7,148 nt of DNA from Gemmatimonadales bacterium (GTDB taxonomy: Bacteria > Gemmatimonadota > Gemmatimonadetes > Palauibacterales > Palauibacteraceae): assembly GCA_030608825.1 (NCBI GenBank), contig JAUWDL010000059.1:1-7148 (forward strand), written 5' to 3'. The position numbers and the translations under genes were made by a program. The number at the start of each line of letters is the position of its first letter. Position 1 is the first letter of the stretch. Under the pieces are notes generated by a model. The model searched no databases and was not told the origin of the DNA. It saw nothing but the letters and a program-made list of their open reading frames with translations. Below are positions 1 to 6,541 of this stretch, one piece after another.

Positions 1-365
1 CGCCCTGGAACGATGTCGGCGAGGATGAAGCTGCCCGGGTCGAGCGCGCCCAGCCCCAGCAAGTGCCGGAGCTGCCCCACGTCGGCAGCCACGCGTCGGG
101 CCGCGGCCAGCTCGGCGGCCAACGAGTCTCGCTGGCTCGCCAGCTGCCTCGTGCTTTTCACCGTCACGGCATGCTCCTCAAGGGCACCGTGAAGCCTGAG
201 AAACGGATAGAGAATAGTCGCTCTAAGATACTGTGATACAACTATCTGTCGTTCTTGCCCGATCGTCGCGAAGCCGAGCGCCAAGCTCACGAGCGCGACG
301 AGGATCGCGAAGTCCCGGCCTCGCGAGGGGCGATCTGCAGGAACGTATCGCAGGGGCCGCGTCAT
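1..365 (-). CDS. mreC: Rod shape-determining protein MreC, N-terminal 121 residues (3' end beyond window)
   Basis: MreC is a bitopic inner-membrane protein of the elongasome. It links cytoplasmic MreB filaments to periplasmic PBP2/RodA during lateral wall synthesis. I translated this partial frame by hand from the ATG at 365-363. It opens MTRPLRYVPADRPSRGRDFA, a basic cytoplasmic tail of about 18 residues, followed by one membrane segment at about residues 19-36. An alpha-helical, coiled-coil-like stretch (about 60-103) ends in QLRHLLGLG, matching the LRxLLxL signature where MreC passes from coiled coil to its beta domains, and then SFILADIVPG begins the first beta domain. The frame has no stop down to base 1. 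The start lies 19 nt after the mreB stop. No purine-rich Shine-Dalgarno precedes it; the upstream bases read CCTCCTCC instead. The assignment rests on this topology plus the position after mreB. Confidence 0.88.
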   Translation of the reverse strand, partial: MTRPLRYVPADRPSRGRDFAILVALVSLALGFATIGQERQIVVSQYLRATILYPFLRLHGALEEHAVTVKSTRQLASQRDSLAAELAAARRVAADVGQLRHLLGLGALDPGSFILADIVPG

Positions 366-384
366 CTCGCTTTGTCGGAGGAGG

Positions 385-1419
385 TCAGTTGACGAGCACG
401 CTCCGGTAGCGTGGGAGGTCGTCCAGGATACGCCCCGTGCCGCGCACGACGCACGTGAGCGGTTCTTCATCCACGTGGATCGGGAGGCCGGTATCCTCTC
501 GCAGGAGGGTGTCCAACCCGCGCACCAGGGCTCCGCCACCGGTCATGACGATCCCCCGGTCGACGATGTCCGAAGCGAGCTCCGGGGGCGTGATCTCGAG
601 CGCTCTCCGAACGGCGCTGACGATCGCCTGGATCGGCTCCTGCATGCACTCTCGAATCTCCGCCGAATGGACGCGCACCGTCTTCGGGATGCCCGAGACG
701 AGATCGCGCCCCTTCACTACCATCTCGCGCTCTTCGTCCGTGGGATAGGCGGAGCCGATCTGGATCTTGATCGCCTCGGCCGTCGGCTCTCCGATGAGAA
801 GGTTGTAGTTCTTGCGCAAGAACGTGACGATCGCCGAGTCCAGCTCGTCGCCCCCTACTCGAATGGATGTGTCGGCCACCGAGCCCGAGAGAGCTATCAC
901 CGCGATCTCCGTCGTGCCTCCCCCGACATCGATGACCATATTTCCCGTTGGAGTCTCTACCGGCAGACCCACACCGATGGCCGCCGCCATCGGCTCCGAG
1001 CACATGTACACTTCCTTGGCACCCGCCGCGTGCGCGCTCGATCTCACGGCGCGGCGTTCCAGCTCCGTGATGCCGGAGGGCACTCCCACCACGACGCGAG
1101 GCCGGATCTTGAAGAAGCGGTTGGAGGTGACTGCCTTGAGGAAGTGGCGGAGCATGTCCTCGGTCACGTCCACATCGGCGATGACGCCGTCCTTCAGGGG
1201 TCGGACCGCCTCGATGCCCGCTGGCGTCCGTCCCAGCATGCGCTTGGCCTCGAGCCCGAACTGCTTCGGCGTGCCGCTGCTCTTGTCCACCGCGACGACG
1301 GAAGGCTCGTTCAGCACGATCCCCTCGCCCTTCACGTAGACGAGGGTGTTCGCGGTGCCCAGATCGACACCGATGTCGTTGATTGGCAGCAGGCTGCCTT
1401 TGCTGAACCACTTGATCAT
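385..1419 (-). CDS. mreB: Rod shape-determining protein MreB (bacterial actin)
   Basis: MreB is an actin-fold ATPase that forms membrane-bound antiparallel filaments under the inner membrane and directs lateral peptidoglycan insertion with MreC, MreD, RodZ, PBP2 and RodA. The 344-residue product has normal family length. Visible motifs are a short hydrophobic/basic N-terminus (MIKWFSKG) that may be the membrane anchor, the phosphate-1 loop [13 protein letters not shown] (19-31), the phosphate-2 loop [11 protein letters not shown] (164-174) and the adenosine motif [12 protein letters not shown] (292-303). It starts at ATG 1419, and an in-frame TGA five codons upstream rules out a longer form. 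There is no clear Shine-Dalgarno just before the start. A 130-nt gap separates it from ald, so it may have its own promoter, although none is convincing. mreC follows after 19 nt, almost certainly on the same transcript. Confidence 0.98.
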   Translation of the reverse strand: MIKWFSKGSLLPINDIGVDLGTANTLVYVKGEGIVLNEPSVVAVDKSSGTPKQFGLEAKRMLGRTPAGIEAVRPLKDGVIADVDVTEDMLRHFLKAVTSNRFFKIRPRVVVGVPSGITELERRAVRSSAHAAGAKEVYMCSEPMAAAIGVGLPVETPTGNMVIDVGGGTTEIAVIALSGSVADTSIRVGGDELDSAIVTFLRKNYNLLIGEPTAEAIKIQIGSAYPTDEEREMVVKGRDLVSGIPKTVRVHSAEIRECMQEPIQAIVSAVRRALEITPPELASDIVDRGIVMTGGGALVRGLDTLLREDTGLPIHVDEEPLTCVVRGTGRILDDLPRYRSVLVN

Positions 1420-1463
1420 GCTGAATACCAGTCAGGACGAGGGACGCCGGCAGGGCGCGGTCC

Positions 1464-1499
1464 GCGGCCTCCACGGCACACAACCGAGTGTGCGGCCGC
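1464..1499 (-). other. 36-nt compound inverted repeat (hairpin) in the ald-mreB gap
   Basis: On the transcribed strand the element reads as six 6-base modules: GCGGCC, GCACAC, loop TCGGTT, GTGTGC, spacer CGTGGA, GGCCGC. The inner arms (6 bp) and outer arms (6 bp) are each perfect complements, with a one-sided 6-nt bulge between them. It lies 45-80 nt upstream of the mreB start. No T-tract follows, so it is not a standard intrinsic terminator. The bulge and 3' arm contain GGAGG, but this is about 48 nt from the mreB ATG, too far to be its ribosome binding site. It could be an mRNA leader structure, a processing site or a protein-binding palindrome. The function is unknown. Confidence 0.5.
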
Positions 1500-1549
1500 C
1501 GCCAATGTAGACGCAGGCGTTACAGGACGAAAGGTGAAAAACAGAGCGC

Positions 1550-2662
1550 TCAGGACACCTCGTCCAGTGGCGTGTACTCGAGCCCGAACGCGTCCGCCAC
1601 GGCGGCGTAGGTGCACTTCCGGTCCACCACGTTGACGCCCCACGCAAGGCTCGTATTCTCCCGCACCGCCTCCCGCCAACCGCTCCCGGCCAGCTGAAGG
1701 ACGTAGGGGAACGTCGCGTTTGTCAGGGCCAGCGTGGAGGTGCGAGGCACCGCGCCCGGCATGTTGGCCACCCCGTAATGGACGACGCCGTCCACCACGT
1801 AGACGGGGTCGGCATGCGTGGTCGGCCGGACCGTCTCGACGCAACCGCCCTGGTCCACCGCCACATCCACAACCACCGAGCCGTCCTTCATCAGCTTCAG
1901 GTCTTCACGCAGGACGAGCTTGGGGGCCACCGCACCGGTCACCAACACGGCTCCGATGAGCAGGTCCGCCTTCCGGAGCTGCTCCAGCACCGTGTGCCGA
2001 TTGGAGAAGAGCGTATCCACGTTGGCCGGCATCACGTCGGCCAGGTAGCGCAGCCGATCCAGGTTGACGTCCAGGATGGTAACGTGAGCGCCGAAGCCTG
2101 CGGCGATCCGCGCGGCGTTGTTGCCGACGACCCCGCCTCCCAGGATCACGACCTCGGCCGGGCTCACTCCAGGAACACCGCCCAGGAGAATTCCGCTGCC
2201 GCCGCTCGCCCTCTCCAGGTATTTGGCGCCCTCCTGAACGGCCATCCGCCCCGCGACCTCCGACATCGGAGTGAGCAGGGGCAGCTCCCCGTTCGAGAGC
2301 TGCACCGTCTCGTACGCGATCGCCACGGCTCCGCTGTCGATGATCGCTCGAGTGAGCTCCTCGTCCGCCGCGAAATGGAAGTAGGTGAAGATCAGCTGGC
2401 CGTCACGGATGCAGCCGAACTCCTCCGGAACCGGCTCTTTCACCTTGAGGATCATCTCCGACTCCGCCCAAACCGCCTCCCGATCCTCCATCGTTCGGGC
2501 GCCGACGGCCTCGTAGGCGTGGTCCGTGAAGCCGCTGCCCTCTCCAGCGCCCGCTTCGAGGATCACGTCGTGGCCGTGGCTCACCAGAGTCTCGGCACCG
2601 GCCGGCACGAGCGCGACCCGGTTCTCGTTGGCTTTGATCTCCTTCGGGACACCGACGATCAT
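1550..2662 (-). CDS. ald: Alanine dehydrogenase
   Basis: This enzyme (EC 1.4.1.1) catalyses NAD-dependent, reversible oxidative deamination of L-alanine to pyruvate and ammonium in the cytosol. It serves in alanine catabolism, ammonium assimilation or NADH recycling. The 370 residues align almost without gaps to the well-studied Mycobacterium tuberculosis enzyme. Visible are substrate-binding R15 and K75, catalytic H96 (in [11 protein letters not shown]), the Rossmann loop GGGVVG (175-180), the NAD-ribose aspartate D198, catalytic D270 (in [11 protein letters not shown]) and N300 (in [15 protein letters not shown]). The PxGVPKEIKxxExRVAL-type N-terminus is intact. The ATG at 2662 has a strong GGAGGAG five bases upstream. 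It follows the M16 peptidase gene by 21 nt, so the two are probably cotranscribed. It is transcribed toward mreB, an uncommon neighbour for ald. Related transhydrogenase alpha subunits are excluded by length and by the catalytic residues. Confidence 0.98.
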   Translation of the reverse strand: MIVGVPKEIKANENRVALVPAGAETLVSHGHDVILEAGAGEGSGFTDHAYEAVGARTMEDREAVWAESEMILKVKEPVPEEFGCIRDGQLIFTYFHFAADEELTRAIIDSGAVAIAYETVQLSNGELPLLTPMSEVAGRMAVQEGAKYLERASGGSGILLGGVPGVSPAEVVILGGGVVGNNAARIAAGFGAHVTILDVNLDRLRYLADVMPANVDTLFSNRHTVLEQLRKADLLIGAVLVTGAVAPKLVLREDLKLMKDGSVVVDVAVDQGGCVETVRPTTHADPVYVVDGVVHYGVANMPGAVPRTSTLALTNATFPYVLQLAGSGWREAVRENTSLAWGVNVVDRKCTYAAVADAFGLEYTPLDEVS

Positions 2663-2667
2663 GAGGT

Positions 2668-2674
2668 CTCCTCC
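2668..2674 (-). promoter_or_regulatory. Strong Shine-Dalgarno of ald
   Basis: GGAGGAG on the minus strand, five bases before the ald ATG. It is the best ribosome binding site in the window and fixes the start at 2662. It lies in the 21-nt gap after the M16 peptidase stop codon. Confidence 0.85.
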
Positions 2675-2683
2675 GAAAGTTCT

Positions 2684-3934
2684 TCAGACCGGACGCAACT
2701 CCAGAACATCCTGTCGATCGGGGTGGAAGAACGCTGCGGCCTCGTGAATCTGCTCGAGGGTGACGCGGTCGATTCGTTCGGCCAATTCGTCCAGGGTAAC
2801 GTACGGCTCCCGATACAGCGACAGGCCCGCCAAACGTTGCATCCGGGATACCGTCGACTCCAGGCCGAGCAGGAGCTGACCCTTCAGCTGCAGCTTCGTG
2901 CTCTCGATCTCCTCCGGCGTGAGGCCGTTCTCAGCCACATCTCGGAACTCAGCCAACAGCTCGTCCCTGGCCTGCTCGACGGCTTCCGGTCGAGTACCTA
3001 AATAAGCGCCCACGTGACCGGCAGCGCGGTAGAAGGCGTGAAAGCTGTACACGGTGTAGGCCAGGCCGAGCTCTTCCCTGATCCGTTGGAACAGCCGCGA
3101 GCTCATCCCCGCTCCCAACGCCGTCTCGACGAGGATCAGAGCGTAGCGTAGCGGGTGCGAATGCGGGATCGAGGTCGCTCCTACCAGCAGATGAGATTGC
3201 CGGCCGCCCGATCTCTCCACGATTCGAGTCGTCGAGGATCGAGGCTCCGGTTGCGACAGTTCGGCTCGGGGCGGAACGCTCGGTCGGGGCAGGTGCTGCT
3301 GCAGGATCTCCAGAAGCTGGTCGCTGTCGAGTCTGCCGGCGGCGGCGACCACGCAGTTGCCCGGTACGTAGGCGAATCCGTGCAGCTCTCTCAGCCTCTC
3401 CACATCGACCCGAGCCACGGTGGCCGCCGCTCCCAGGATCGAGCGGCCGTAGGGGTGGGCACCATACAGCTGCTGACCGTGGAGCTCGAAGGCCAGCTGC
3501 TCGGGTGAGTCCTCGACCGCCGCCAACTCCTCCAGGATCACCGGCCGCTCGAGCTCCAGGTCCTCCTTTCGGAGGGCCGGCCGGTAGACCAGGTCGGTGA
3601 GGATGTCTATCGCCAGGTCGAGGCGCTCATGCGGAACCCTGGCCAGGTAGCCGGTGTGGTCGTGGCTCGTGTAGGCGTCCAAAGAGCCTCCCACGCGCTC
3701 GATCTCGAGGGCGACCTGCTTGGCGGATCGAGCCCGGGTGCCCTTGAACACCAGATGCTCCAGAAGATGGGCGAGGCCCTGCTCCGATTCGCCGTCGTGG
3801 GCGCCGCCGTGCTCGACCCATAGGCCCAGTGTCACGGAGCGCACCGTCTCCATCTTCTCGGCCACGACGCGGAGACCGTCGGCCCTTCTCCATGACCAGA
3901 CGTTTTCGTCCAGCCGGTCGGGCAGCTCGACCAC
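2684..3934 (-). CDS. M16 family zinc peptidase (processing-peptidase-like, insulinase superfamily)
   Basis: A 416-residue, single-unit M16B-type metallopeptidase related to the beta subunit of mitochondrial processing peptidase and to bacterial YmxG/PqqL-like enzymes. The zinc site is complete: HLLEH at 56-60 (ligands H56 and H60, catalytic E59) and a glutamate in ILEELAAVED 76 residues after H60 (E136), giving the HxxEH-x75-E pattern. The C-terminal half-domain carries the conserved block LGAGMSSRLFQRIREELG and GLAYTVYSFHAFY (about 272-302), which completes the clamshell. No signal peptide is visible, so it is probably cytoplasmic. The start is GTG at 3934, with GGAG eight bases upstream. 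The recognisable domain begins soon after (DGLRVVAEKM at 19-28), leaving little room for a later start. Its place after pnp is a recurring arrangement. Its substrate is not known; it could degrade peptides or process proteins. Confidence 0.95.
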   Translation of the reverse strand: MVELPDRLDENVWSWRRADGLRVVAEKMETVRSVTLGLWVEHGGAHDGESEQGLAHLLEHLVFKGTRARSAKQVALEIERVGGSLDAYTSHDHTGYLARVPHERLDLAIDILTDLVYRPALRKEDLELERPVILEELAAVEDSPEQLAFELHGQQLYGAHPYGRSILGAAATVARVDVERLRELHGFAYVPGNCVVAAAGRLDSDQLLEILQQHLPRPSVPPRAELSQPEPRSSTTRIVERSGGRQSHLLVGATSIPHSHPLRYALILVETALGAGMSSRLFQRIREELGLAYTVYSFHAFYRAAGHVGAYLGTRPEAVEQARDELLAEFRDVAENGLTPEEIESTKLQLKGQLLLGLESTVSRMQRLAGLSLYREPYVTLDELAERIDRVTLEQIHEAAAFFHPDRQDVLELRPV

Positions 3935-3957
3935 CCGGGTAGCTCCGGCGCTACCGG
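3935..3957 (-). promoter_or_regulatory. Hairpin holding the ribosome binding site of the M16 peptidase gene
   Basis: On the minus strand GGTAGC pairs with GCTACC (6 bp) around the loop GCCGGA. Two flanking C-G pairs can extend the stem across one bulged C. The only Shine-Dalgarno candidate for the M16 GTG start is GGAG (3943-3946), with GGA in the loop and the last G in the stem. The structure ends directly at the start codon. It could tune initiation, but the stem is short and the effect is inferred. Confidence 0.4.
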
Positions 3958-3977
3958 CCTGAGCCGTCGGCGACCTG

Positions 3978-3992
3978 GGCAGTTTCGCTGCC
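3978..3992 (-). other. Small hairpin at the pnp stop codon
   Basis: On the minus strand GGCAG, which includes the last base of the pnp TAG, pairs perfectly with CTGCC around the loop CGAAA. No T-tract follows, so it is unlikely to terminate transcription. It may protect the 3' end of a processed pnp mRNA or be incidental. Confidence 0.3.
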
Positions 3993-6079
3993 TAGTTGCC
4001 GTTCATGGCGGCTCGCCGTGACAGCTTCAGCCGACCGCGCTCGTCGACCGCGAGCAGCTTCACCTGTACGACATCGCCCGGTTGGACCACATCCTCGGTG
4101 CGCTCGGTGCGACCTTCTTCGAGCTCGGAGATGTGGCAGAGGCCCTCGACGCCCGGGATGATCTCCACGAAGGCGCCGAACGCGGTGGTGTTCTTCACCA
4201 CGCCCTCGTAGATGCGACCGACCTCCGGTTCCTCCACGATGGCTTCCACCATCTCCTTCGCGGCCCGCCCCACGTCGGCGGAAACCGCGGAGATCGTGAC
4301 GACCCCGGTATCCTCGATGTTGAGCTTGGCGCCGGTCTTCTCCTCGATTCCGCGGATCGTCTTCCCCTTGGGGCCGATGATCTCGCCGATCTTTTCCGGA
4401 TTGATCTGGACCGTGAGGATGCGCGGCGCATACTGCGACATCTCCTCGCGCGCGCCCGAGAGCGTCCGACCCATCACCTCGAGGATGCTCAGACGCGCCT
4501 TCCTCGCTCGCTCGAGCGCTTCCTGCAGCGTCTCGACGCTCAGGCCCTTCGCCTTGATGTCCATCTGAATGGAGGTGATGCCCCGCTCGGTGCCGGCGAC
4601 CTTGAAGTCCATGTCGCCCAGAGCATCCTCCACACCGAGGATGTCGGTCAGGACGGCCACTTCCTCACCTTCCTTCACGAGACCCATGGCGATCCCGGCC
4701 ACCGGGCCACGCAGCGGGACACCGGCATCCATCAGGGCGAGCGAGCCTCCGCAGACCGAGGCCATGGAGCTTGAGCCATTCGACTCGAGGATGTCGGAGA
4801 CGATCCGAATCGTGTACGGGAAGTCATCGTACGGCGGCAGGAGGGACTGGAGCGCCCTCTCGGCCAGCATCCCGTGGCCGATCTCGCGTCGGCCCGGCCC
4901 GCGGAACATGCGCACCTCTCCCACCGAGAACGGCGGGAAGTTGTAGTGGAGCATGAACGACTTCGACGTCTCTCCCGGCAGGTCGATCGAATCGATCCGT
5001 TGTTCGTCGTTGATCGTGCCGAGCGTGGTGACGCACAGCGCCTGCGTCTGGCCGCGCGTGAAGAGAGCCGATCCGTGCGTGCGTGGGAGCACTCCGACGT
5101 CGATGGTGATCTCGCGGATGTCATCCAGTCCACGCCCATCCACGCGGACGCTCTCCTCCAGGATCTGACGCCGCATCTCCTTCTTCTCGAGGTCTCGAAT
5201 GATCCCGCGGACGCGGCCCACCTCCTCGCCGTACTCCTCCTCGAGCGCTGCGACGATCTCTTCACGCAGCTCAGAGAGCGCGACGTCGCGCTCCGCCTTG
5301 TCGGCGATTCGCAGCGCCGCTCCGACTTGAGCGGCGGCCCTGCTCCCGACGGCCTCCTCGAGCCCCTCGGGCGGCTCGGAGGCCTCGTACTCGAACTTCT
5401 CGCGCGCGCCTCCGGCCATCTCCACGAGCTCGCGCTGGAATCCGATCAGCTCTTTGATGGCCGGGTGCGCGATGTTCAGCGCCTCGACGAACTCCTCCTC
5501 GCTGATCTCCAGAGCGGCACCCTCGACCATGACGATCGAGTCCTCCGAGCCGGCCACGACGATGTCCATGTCGGAGAAATCGAGCTCCTCGAAGGTGGGA
5601 TTGACGATCCACTCGCTCTCCACCCGGCCGACCCGCACGCCGGCGATCGGCCCATCCCAGGGAATCGACGACAGCGAGAGAGCCGTGGATGCGCCGAGCA
5701 TGCCCAGGACGTCCGCATCGTTCTCCTGATCGGCCGAGATCACGAAGCAGGCGACCTGCGTCTCGTTACGGTAGTCGTCGGGGAACAGGGGCCTGAGCGG
5801 TCGATCGATCTGCCGGGCCGACACCGTTTCCTTGTCGCCGGGCCTCGTCTCCCTCTTGATGAAGCCACCGGGGAACTTCCCCGCCGCGTACGTCTTCTCC
5901 CTGTACTCGATGGTGAGCGGAAAGAACGGAAGGTGGCTGCGCTTCCGTTCCGCGACCGCTGTCACCAGCACCGCCGAATCACCGAACTGGACGTAGACCG
6001 CCGCGTCCGCCTGCCTGGCCATCCGGCCGGTCTCCATGATGAGCGTCCGCCCGGCGAATTCCTTCTCTAGTCTGTGCAC
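3992..6079 (-). CDS. pnp: Polynucleotide phosphorylase (PNPase)
   Basis: PNPase (EC 2.7.7.8) is a trimeric 3'-5' exoribonuclease that uses phosphate to release nucleoside diphosphates. It acts in mRNA decay, RNA quality control and, in many bacteria, the degradosome. The 695 residues show the full architecture: first RNase PH core (about 10-145, with RQIDRPLRPLFP at 89-100), helical linker (about 150-310), second RNase PH core (about 312-545), KH domain with the GPKG loop at 569-572, and S1 domain (about 618-688). Catalytic residues are present: SSS at 436-438 (E. coli S437-S439) and D485 and D491 in VEDALGDMDFKVAG (E. coli D486 and D492). The start is GTG at 6079, five bases after AGAGGA. 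It follows rpsO by 109 nt, as in many bacteria. In E. coli this gene is autoregulated through its leader, and the leader here also contains a hairpin. Confidence 0.99.
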   Translation of the reverse strand: MHRLEKEFAGRTLIMETGRMARQADAAVYVQFGDSAVLVTAVAERKRSHLPFFPLTIEYREKTYAAGKFPGGFIKRETRPGDKETVSARQIDRPLRPLFPDDYRNETQVACFVISADQENDADVLGMLGASTALSLSSIPWDGPIAGVRVGRVESEWIVNPTFEELDFSDMDIVVAGSEDSIVMVEGAALEISEEEFVEALNIAHPAIKELIGFQRELVEMAGGAREKFEYEASEPPEGLEEAVGSRAAAQVGAALRIADKAERDVALSELREEIVAALEEEYGEEVGRVRGIIRDLEKKEMRRQILEESVRVDGRGLDDIREITIDVGVLPRTHGSALFTRGQTQALCVTTLGTINDEQRIDSIDLPGETSKSFMLHYNFPPFSVGEVRMFRGPGRREIGHGMLAERALQSLLPPYDDFPYTIRIVSDILESNGSSSMASVCGGSLALMDAGVPLRGPVAGIAMGLVKEGEEVAVLTDILGVEDALGDMDFKVAGTERGITSIQMDIKAKGLSVETLQEALERARKARLSILEVMGRTLSGAREEMSQYAPRILTVQINPEKIGEIIGPKGKTIRGIEEKTGAKLNIEDTGVVTISAVSADVGRAAKEMVEAIVEEPEVGRIYEGVVKNTTAFGAFVEIIPGVEGLCHISELEEGRTERTEDVVQPGDVVQVKLLAVDERGRLKLSRRAAMNGN

Positions 6080-6084
6080 GTTAT

Positions 6085-6090
6085 TCCTCT
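6085..6090 (-). promoter_or_regulatory. Shine-Dalgarno of pnp
   Basis: AGAGGA on the minus strand, five bases before the GTG at 6079. It supports this non-ATG start, which also gives the standard short N-terminus ahead of the first RNase PH domain. Confidence 0.7.
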
Positions 6091-6140
6091 TCGTTGTCTG
6101 CGTTATCTTCGAAATCTGAAACAGGTTCTGAACGTGACCA

Positions 6141-6168
6141 CCCCGACACGAGACGTCCGCGTTCGGGG
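6141..6168 (-). promoter_or_regulatory. Hairpin in the rpsO-pnp spacer
   Basis: On the minus strand CCCCGA pairs with TCGGGG (6 bp), and ACG with CGT can add 3 bp inside across a single bulged base, leaving a 9-nt loop. It begins 20 nt after the rpsO stop and ends about 60 nt before the pnp start. No T-run follows, so it does not look like an intrinsic terminator. In E. coli the same spacer carries a terminator and an RNase III-cleaved stem that control rpsO and pnp. By analogy this could be an mRNA processing or stability element, but the sequence alone does not show that. Confidence 0.45.
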
Positions 6169-6188
6169 ATCATGAACCACTTCGCCCC

Positions 6189-6458
6189 CTAGCGCCTGAG
6201 CCCCAGTTCCTCGATCAGGCTCCTGTAGCGCTCCAGGTCATTACGCCTCAGGTAAGTCAGGAGACGACGACGCCGTCCGACGAGCTTCAGGAGACCGCGT
6301 CGGCTATGGTGATCCTTGGGGTGCTGCTGAAAGTGCCCGGTGAGCTCTTCAATCCGCGCCGTGATTAGCGCGATCTGAACGGAGGTGGATCCGCAGTCGT
6401 TCTCGTGCTCGCCGAATTTCTCTACGATGCTGGCCGTATCCGTGTTTCCAGATGCCAT
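6189..6458 (-). CDS. rpsO: 30S ribosomal protein S15
   Basis: S15 is a primary binder of 16S rRNA (the h20-h21-h22 junction), nucleates the 30S platform and contributes to a subunit bridge. The product is 89 residues, exactly the usual length. It shows the family signature almost in full: [43 protein letters not shown] (28-70) and the ending [10 protein letters not shown] chose the ATG at 6458. The frame stays open to 6548, but that would add 30 residues absent from the family and would run through the likely promoter. Ribosome binding signals are weak: AGAGGG lies about 13 bases upstream. A promoter at 6511-6539 would give a leader of about 45 nt. In several bacteria S15 represses its own translation through leader structures that differ between lineages, so autoregulation is plausible here but not demonstrated. 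Confidence 0.98.
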   Translation of the reverse strand: MASGNTDTASIVEKFGEHENDCGSTSVQIALITARIEELTGHFQQHPKDHHSRRGLLKLVGRRRRLLTYLRRNDLERYRSLIEELGLRR

Positions 6459-6510
6459 GTCTCGCTTTCGTCCCTCTTCTGTCGCTGTCTTCCAAGATGC
6501 AAAGCCCGAG

Positions 6511-6539
6511 AATTTACCGAGATTGGGCGGTTCTGTAAA
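6511..6539 (-). promoter_or_regulatory. Probable sigma-70-type promoter of rpsO
   Basis: On the minus strand TTTACA (6534-6539, 5 of 6 matches to TTGACA) is separated by exactly 17 bases from TAAATT (6511-6516, 4 of 6 matches to TATAAT). The -35 box starts two bases after the ribF stop codon, so the promoter fills the ribF-rpsO gap. Transcription would begin near 6504, about 45 nt before the rpsO ATG. The gap is noticeably richer in A and T than the surrounding genes. Confidence 0.55.
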
Positions 6540-6541
6540 CA

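Noticed and set aside
1504..1532. Possible mreB promoter TTTCGT, 17 bases, TACATT
   Set aside because: The -10 matches 4 of 6 but the -35 only 2 of 6, which is not better than chance in a 130-nt gap.
1537..1549. Run of five T (minus strand) after GAGCGCTC just past the ald stop, as a possible terminator
   Set aside because: The palindrome has no room for a loop, and I found no other stem that would pair immediately before the T-run.
1433..1556. CAGGAC repeated at 1433, 1523 and 1551 (plus strand) around the ald-mreB gap
   Set aside because: The copies are six to eight bases long, irregularly spaced, and one is in the ald coding end. This is probably coincidence.
475..1635. 386-codon open frame on the plus strand opposite mreB
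   Set aside because: It is antisense to a clear mreB. Its translation is rich in Arg, Asp, His and Leu with no recognisable domain, as expected from the complement of GC-biased codons.
1416..1844. 142-codon minus-strand frame spanning the end of ald and the ald-mreB gap, overlapping the mreB ATG
   Set aside because: Most of it lies out of frame within ald, it has Arg/Gly-rich composition and no domain. The overlap with the mreB start looks incidental.
1778..3001. 407-codon open frame on the plus strand opposite ald and the end of the M16 gene
   Set aside because: It runs antisense across two well-supported genes and their gap, has no recognisable domain and has Arg/His/Asp-rich shadow composition.
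4874..6070. 398-codon open frame on the plus strand opposite pnp
   Set aside because: It is an antisense shadow of the N-terminal two thirds of pnp, with low-complexity composition and no known domain.
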